A program made the position numbers and the translations under genes. Of a DNA stretch of 64,000 nucleotides, positions 59,128 through 64,000 are shown one piece after another (position 1 is the first letter of the stretch; every line of letters starts with the position of its first letter). The DNA is from Uloborus plumipes. Taxonomy: Eukaryota > Arthropoda > Arachnida > Araneae > Uloboridae. The notes under the pieces were generated by a model. The model had not been told where the DNA came from, searched no databases, and saw only the letters and a program-made list of their open reading frames with translations. The DNA is taken from NCBI GenBank assembly GCA_038373865.1, contig JAXGGA010002867.1, forward strand, positions 1-64,000, in the 5' to 3' direction.

Positions 59128-59651
59128 TTCATTATTGCTAAGTTAGCGTATTCTTCTGACACCAATTTTTGACTACCTAAACACAATTACTTGGGTAAAG
59201 GAAACCTAAACAGGAAAGAAAAAACTAAGATATGCAGCACTGAAGTAGAGAAATTAATGGTTGCAACTTGATTGCAAAAAAGTAGTGTGGTTGTTTGGAA
59301 AAGTCCAGAGAATGAGGTTTTGAATTTAAACATCAAACATCATGGGTTACATATTGCATGTGGGCCATACAAAGCAGAGGTCCCCTTAAAACCTCCAAAT
59401 ATTAAAGGGAGAAAAACATTGGTATCCAAAAAAGGTAAAATCCAATTTTAAAGGCTACTTTAACATTTAAAAACTGGAACACGGTGCACCAAAAAAGCAA
59501 AAGTGCAAACAACACTTTTAAAAGTTTTAAAAGTTGGCACTCCATCATATGGGCAACGAAGTGCTGCTCAGCCAAAAAATGCTCATTAAAAATATTTATA
59601 ATTAATCTCTCACTGGCTATATATATCGAGATATATCCTATATATATTCCT
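59128..59651 (-). other. SWIB-gene intron, AT-rich
   Basis: No features recognised. Confidence 0.4.
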
Positions 59652-59659
59652 GTTAAATC

Positions 59660-60276
59660 CAGGGCTCGAAAAATCTAAAATTTTACATGCCCTGCCGGGC
59701 ATGTTTGTCTAAAAAGTACATGCCCGAATAAAAATTTTACCTGCCCAGTTTTATTTTTGTTGTTTATAAATAAAAACATTTGAATTTGTCGTACAGTGTT
59801 AAGACGTTGATTGCCAAGCTACAAAACATACGTAGCATATGAGCTGGGCTAAATACAATGTACCTGTCAATTATCTTTACTTTCATCTCCTCAGAAGTCA
59901 AATATCCATATTAATGTCATTATAAAAGACAAATTCTAATCTGGAGGAAAACAGCAAATCACATATAAGCTAACTCAAATTCTATTCTGTCAGCTAAAAG
60001 GATATATATACTACAAATTATCATGTCCTACTTGGGCAGTCAACATGTTAAACAGACAAAATATTAAATTTGCAGTTTTGCATCTGAATTAAGAATTATT
60101 TCAATCTTAACATATATGGTAATTTTTTTCAAAAATACGAAATAATAAAGTTTAGGAAAGAAATATTTGATCGTAAAATTACATGGCCATCTGGGCATGT
60201 AAGGGTTGAAGATTCATGCCCGATCAGAAATTTTACATGCCCCGGGCATGTCGGGTAATATAATTTTCGAGTCCTG
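59660..60276. mobile_element. hAT MITE with perfect 8-bp TSD
   Basis: Ends cagggctcgaaaaatctaaa and taattttcgagtcctg; TSD gttaaatc exact at 59652-59659 and 60277-60284. Both subterminal regions carry clustered gggcatgt/acatgccc motifs (for example 59689-59708, 59720-59727, 60195-60202, 60217-60225 and 60235-60250), which could be transposase-binding repeats. Non-coding, 617 bp. Confidence 0.92.
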
Positions 60277-60284
60277 GTTAAATC

Positions 60285-60916
60285 TAAAGTTTCTTCAAAT
60301 GACATACAAAATTATATCTTTAGTCAGTTATCTTTATCACTAGCTTATATCTTTAGTGTTTCAGAAAAATTGCTGGAGTTCCAATTTGAACAGAATTGTT
60401 CTGCAGTTCAAGGATCTGTTTTGCAATGTATGTCACAAATTTGGTATTTTGCTTTCGGCCTGTAGATTTTTTTTATTAACAGGGGAAAAAAGGCATTTAA
60501 GTTTTAAAAAAATCGTAAAATAAATTATAATTGCAAATTTCTATAGCATTTTCAGGATGTAGTAATGCATGAGGTGTGGCAATCAAGTAAAAAAAGGCTT
60601 GGCATTACTGAACCCGGAGGCAGTGTGTTAATGTGAACGTTTCAACACCTACCAAGGACTTAACACAAGAGCATTAAATTGTCAGTTTTTAAAGCCATAT
60701 CTAGTTCTCTTCATATTTAGTCTTGAATGAAATTCTTAATTTAGTCTAAGAAAGCTCAGCTAATTAAAAAGGATATATCAGTTAGCATATGAATTCTTGC
60801 TGGTATCAGCAATAACATGACAAACTTGAGGAAATTTAAAATTATAAAAACTCAGCATGTAAGATGAGCAGTTTTTTTGCAAGAGCTTATTCCCATTTCT
60901 AAAATAAAATTAAATT
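60285..60916 (-). other. SWIB-gene intron, AT-rich
   Basis: No features recognised. Confidence 0.4.
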
Positions 60917-61290
60917 GGAGAAAAAAATCGAACCGACTTCAGTTGGAAATTGCTCTAAAAGTAAAAAATATTTTCTTCCTTTGAACACCATCGAAACTAC
61001 TTTTAAACATAAGTTTTGAAGTCGGCACAAAAACAATAGGTAAAATGATATTTAACCATATTTTGCCAACATTTTTCAGAGAAACCATTGAAAATTAAAA
61101 GCAGAATATTTGTAACATTACACGAATGTGTGGTAATCAATGAAATGAATCCATTAAAATTTATATCTATAGTTGAAGCACCGACTTCAAAACTTATGTT
61201 TAAAAGTAGTTTCGATGGTGTTCAAAGAAAAAAAATATTTTTTACTTTTTAGAGCAATTTCCAACTGAAGTCTGTTCTATTTTTTTTTCC
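60917..61290. mobile_element. Short palindromic element (MITE)
   Basis: Arms of about 110 bp (60917-61030 and 61185-61290) are highly similar inverted copies. Shared sequence includes cgacttcagttggaaattgc, caccatcgaaactacttt and aagttttgaagtcgg. The loop is about 150 bp. TSD not clear because the flanks are AT-rich. Confidence 0.7.
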
Positions 61291-61356
61291 AAAAATATTT
61301 TATTTCATTCTTTTTAGTGTAAATGCACTTAAAATGATAAAATATAGTTAAAAAAA

Positions 61357-61700
61357 CATGCAGCTGTTCAAAAAAATCCTTGCAGACCTAAACTCGATCT
61401 CATTCCATCAGGAACTTCAAACCAACGCGTTTAACCACTTGACCATCGGGTCGCTTATTGAAGTAAGGATTTACGATAGCACATATTGTTTTAAATAACA
61501 TGAAATTTTAGTTTTTCGATCATAACTTTTTTTCTAGTGAAAAAATATCGTCATATGAATACATGGAGTTAACCATCTCCTATCGATTTTAAAAAAAATC
61601 GTCCAAATCGGTTCAGTAGATCAGATGTTATGTGCGAACAAACAAAAAAAAACACATACGCTTTGAAATGATAACCTCCTCCTTTTATGAAGTCGGTTAA
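61357..61700 (-). repeat. LINE-like 3'-end repeat, copy 1
   Basis: Shares about 85-90% identity by eye with 62272-62626 in the same orientation. It includes aaatccttgcagacct, cattccatcaggaacttcaa, gcgaacaaacaaa and cctccttt-tgaagtcggtta. The complement of the last part (taaccgacttca...aggaggagg) resembles widespread arthropod retroelement ends. The small frames in it are not genes. Confidence 0.6.
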
Positions 61701-62271
61701 AATTGAAAGTAAAAGTAAGTAATTTGAACTGTGGGAGAAGGAGTTAGAGTAAGACTTGGAAAATTGGTGCAAGGTTTGGCATTTCATGCAAAATAATTTT
61801 CAACTAAAGTGGACTCTAGCTTTTTTCAAACACCACAAATCAAAATCTTATTTTTTAAAAATTTGTGTCACTTTAATGGTCGTTCATAGCCCCCCCCCCC
61901 TCGCAGTGCAAAAAACATTAGACAGCAGATTTTGCCTAATAACTCAACCCTCAGGGTGTTTGATACATTTTATTTGTTTGTAATGATGTTTTTTGGTCAC
62001 AACCAATATGAAAATCACAAAAAATAGTTACTTTAATTTTTAATATATATTTATCATCTTCAGAAGTTTTGACTTTTAATTTTACCTTGAATTTGACGTA
62101 AATGCAAGGTATAAAATACAGAATTTTATAAAGGTACAAAAATTAACATAATATAATTGATTGTATATATAATTTTTGTTCTATAAAAAAATATGGGGTA
62201 GATCCCCATGGGGGGATGTACCTGCATAAGGACATTACAATCAATAAACTCATTCAAAAAAAAAAAAAAAC
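61701..62271. other. Spacer between the two direct repeats
   Basis: AT-rich DNA with a poly-C run near 61891. No feature seen. Confidence 0.4.
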
Positions 62272-62626
62272 CATGGAGTTGTTCAGAAAAATCCTTGCAG
62301 ACCTGTACTCGATCTCATTCCATCAGGAACTTCAACCTGACGCGCATAACCACTTGACCATCGAGTCGCTCATTGAAGTAAGGATTTACGATAGCACATA
62401 TTGTTTTAAATGGCATGAAATGTCAGTTTTTGGATCATAACTTTTTTCTAGCGAACAAATATCGTCATTTGAGTACTAGGTACCTAAGTTACACCATCTC
62501 CTATCGATAAAAAAAAAAAAATCGTCCAAATTGGTTCAGTTGATCAGATGTTATGTGCGAACAAACAAACAAAAAAAAGTATACGCTTTGAATTGAGAAC
62601 CTCCTCCTTTTTTGAAGTCGGTTAAT
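62272..62626 (-). repeat. LINE-like 3'-end repeat, copy 2
   Basis: Second, direct-orientation copy of the repeat at 61357-61700, with small indels near the aatcgtcca segment and the poly-A stretch. It lies about 170 bp from the first visible SWIB exon. Confidence 0.6.
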
Positions 62627-62795
62627 AAAAATGTCAATGACAAAATCGAATATACAACTTGATAAAATTTATTATAAAAACTTTGCATATAAGGTGAGCA
62701 GTTTTACAAGAAATTATTATTATTATTAATACAAATGAAATGCTAAAAAAAATGAATACAGTAATCAAGATTTTTTACACAACTCTTTCACTAAC

Positions 62796-62844
62796 CTGGT
62801 TTGCCTTTAGGACTGCAGTCAAGCTGCTTGATAATCTGCAGTTT
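62796..62844 (-). CDS. SWIB-domain gene, first visible exon
   Basis: Acceptor gcatattctag and donor gttagt. The 49-nt exon supplies the last base of a split codon, then N-C-R-L-S-S-S-L-T-A-V-L-K-A-N-Q. This matches the SWIB start (C-R-L-S-x-x-L-A-x-V-x-G-x-x-x) and joins in phase to M-S-R-Y at 55550. A second frame of this exon is open, but would hit a stop right after splicing, so it is rejected. Alternative acceptor ctgcag nine bases inside keeps the same phase. Upstream exons were not found. Confidence 0.8.
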
Positions 62845-64000
62845 CTAGAATATGCACCAGCTAAACAATGGAAAATTACATCAATTGCAAAGCATAGAAA
62901 ATTGACATTGCATTAAAAATATAAGATAATAAATTAGTGCCAACGATGAAACAGATCTTTAAAATGATTGAAGCGTTGTCCCCCTAGGTGAAATTTTGGC
63001 ATTGTCGCAATAATGAGCAGTGATTTGGATAATTCAGCCAAAAGTCTATTTACTATATTAAATTATAATCTTAAATTACTAAATTGATGAATAATATAAG
63101 CCAATTACGACAGCATATAATATATTATGTTTAACTTTCTAAATAACTGCAGGGGAGAGGGGGCACAGGTGAACAAAAATGCCATTTTTGTAGTTTTCAT
63201 TATTAATTTGAGATATAAAAGAAACAAGTGCTATATAAATGATAAATCAAACATTCGCTAATATTTTCTTGCAGTTATCTATATCCTTCAACAGTGAATT
63301 ACAACCAAAAAAAAGTCAAAAATATGTTAATCTTTGTTCACATCTGCCCCAGCAGGGGGGCAGTTGTAAACACACCTGGGGCACAAGTAAACACAGATAC
63401 ATAAATGAAATAAAATACACCCAAGCGTATTTTTAAGTATGCTGCTTATTACACATTAACAAACATTTACAAGGAAAATATCAATGCTAGGGTGTTTCTA
63501 AAATTATTTGGGTTTGAGTTATGTGTTGTAAAAACCGATAATTGAAATTAATGTATTATACTTGCATGCAATTTTGACAGGCAATGTGCGGAAGAAAAAC
63601 CTACTAAAAGCTAAGAGTGGCTCTAGAAAAAGAGTTAACAGATTAAACGTGACACTAAGTAGCTACCTTCTAGGCGACTTAAAAGGATTCCATCATCTGT
63701 TTGTGAGGTCTTATTGGCTGGCATGTTTGATTTAAATGGATGTACCGCACATAAAATTGAAAATACTTAAAAATTCACCAATTACCTCAAAAGGCTACAT
63801 AAATGAGTTGATCTAATAATCTAATCCAATTTCTAAATTGAAGGGTCTATTTTTCCCAATGTTTGGAAACTGGGCAACTAACAACTTCTTTGCTTTTCCC
63901 AGCTTATTTCCTCATAGCCAAGGAAGGTTGTAACCAAGTATATAGATGAATATTAAAGCCACAAAGTAGTATCGTGTGACAGAATTATTGTTGCCATGGG
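62845..64000. other. SWIB-gene intron or upstream region, with a possible small TIR repeat
   Basis: AT-rich. Around 63150-63350 the inverted motifs gggggcacaggtgaacaaa and tttgttcacatctgcccc suggest a short MITE, with extra related motifs (cacctggggcacaagtaaac) just after. No exon compatible in phase with 62844 was found, so the gene probably continues beyond 64000. Confidence 0.4.

Larger units (their letters stand above)
45196..62844 (-). other. Gene span: SWIB-domain protein (partial at 5' end)
   Basis: The four exons at 62844-62796, 55550-55491, 53065-53011 and 45260-45196 join in frame through GT-AG introns of about 7.2, 2.4 and 7.8 kb. Together they give about 75 residues that follow the SWIB consensus from L-S-x-x-L to the domain end and stop. 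SWIB (SWIB/MDM2 fold) domains mediate protein contacts in chromatin and transcription complexes such as BAF60 subunits and yeast UAF30. The short C-terminal position of the domain fits the UAF30/spp27-like type, often preceded by a DEK_C-like region, which would lie upstream. Introns carry foldbacks F3 and F4 and several MITEs. Nuclear location and transcription role are inferred from the family. Confidence 0.85.

Noticed and set aside
62796..62844. Alternative frame of the exon (K-L-Q-I-I-K-Q-L-D-C-S-P-K-G-K-P)
   Set aside because: Splicing this frame to 55550 hits a stop within four codons, whereas the other frame continues the SWIB domain.
63633..63700. Possible minus-strand exon reading D-G-I-L-L-S-R-L-E before a gtagct donor
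   Set aside because: Its end phase does not match the exon at 62844, the acceptor is weak, and the short peptide has no SWIB or DEK_C resemblance.

Overview
The window looks like AT-rich, intron- and transposon-dominated animal nuclear DNA, most likely from an arthropod. An arachnid would fit the mix of hAT elements, long foldback elements, tRNA-derived SINEs and a CR1/L2-type LINE, but that is inference and no diagnostic host gene was recognised. No bacterial-style genes, operons, rRNA or CRISPR arrays were seen. Almost every ORF above 60 codons is chance or repeat-derived.

Host genes. (1) A minus-strand gene with at least four small coding exons (62844-62796, 55550-55491, 53065-53011, 45260-45196) spells an almost complete SWIB domain across three large introns. 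Every junction is GT-AG and in phase, and the stop codon is at 45196-45198. Its 5' part lies beyond 62844, perhaps outside the window. (2) A plus-strand exon at 22726-22862 follows a strong polypyrimidine tract and encodes an acidic, Ser/Asp-rich protein end that I could not name. It is followed by roughly 15 kb of largely unique AT-rich DNA.

Layout. 1-6.9 kb: mostly unassigned, with a small TIR element. 6.9-14.1 kb: three hAT-type DNA transposons nested inside one another, with inner TSDs perfect at 8 bp. 14.2-19.1 kb: small MITEs and two TTAA elements abutting at one TTAA. 19.15-21.95 kb: foldback F1. 22-29 kb: the plus-strand exon, two SINE copies and a LINE 3' fragment. 29.3-31.9 kb: a hAT-type foldback (F5) with a perfect 8-bp TSD. 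32-37.5 kb: a pogo/Tigger-like element, then a quiet region with a possible regulatory block near 35 kb. 37.6-43.0 kb: foldback F2, containing a hAT, which contains a second hAT, which contains a small MITE. 45.4-50.0 kb: foldback F3. 51-54 kb: small TIR elements. 56.4-59.1 kb: foldback F4. 59.7-62.6 kb: a hAT MITE, a short palindrome and a duplicated LINE-like 3' end.

The main novelty is a set of four multi-kilobase foldback elements (F1-F4). Their termini share GRGTCAWTCCAT, they appear to make 4-bp target duplications (perfect in F1, three of four bases in F2-F4), and each has a different arm content. F3 and F4 lie inside introns of the SWIB gene, so its pre-mRNA should contain kilobase-scale hairpins.
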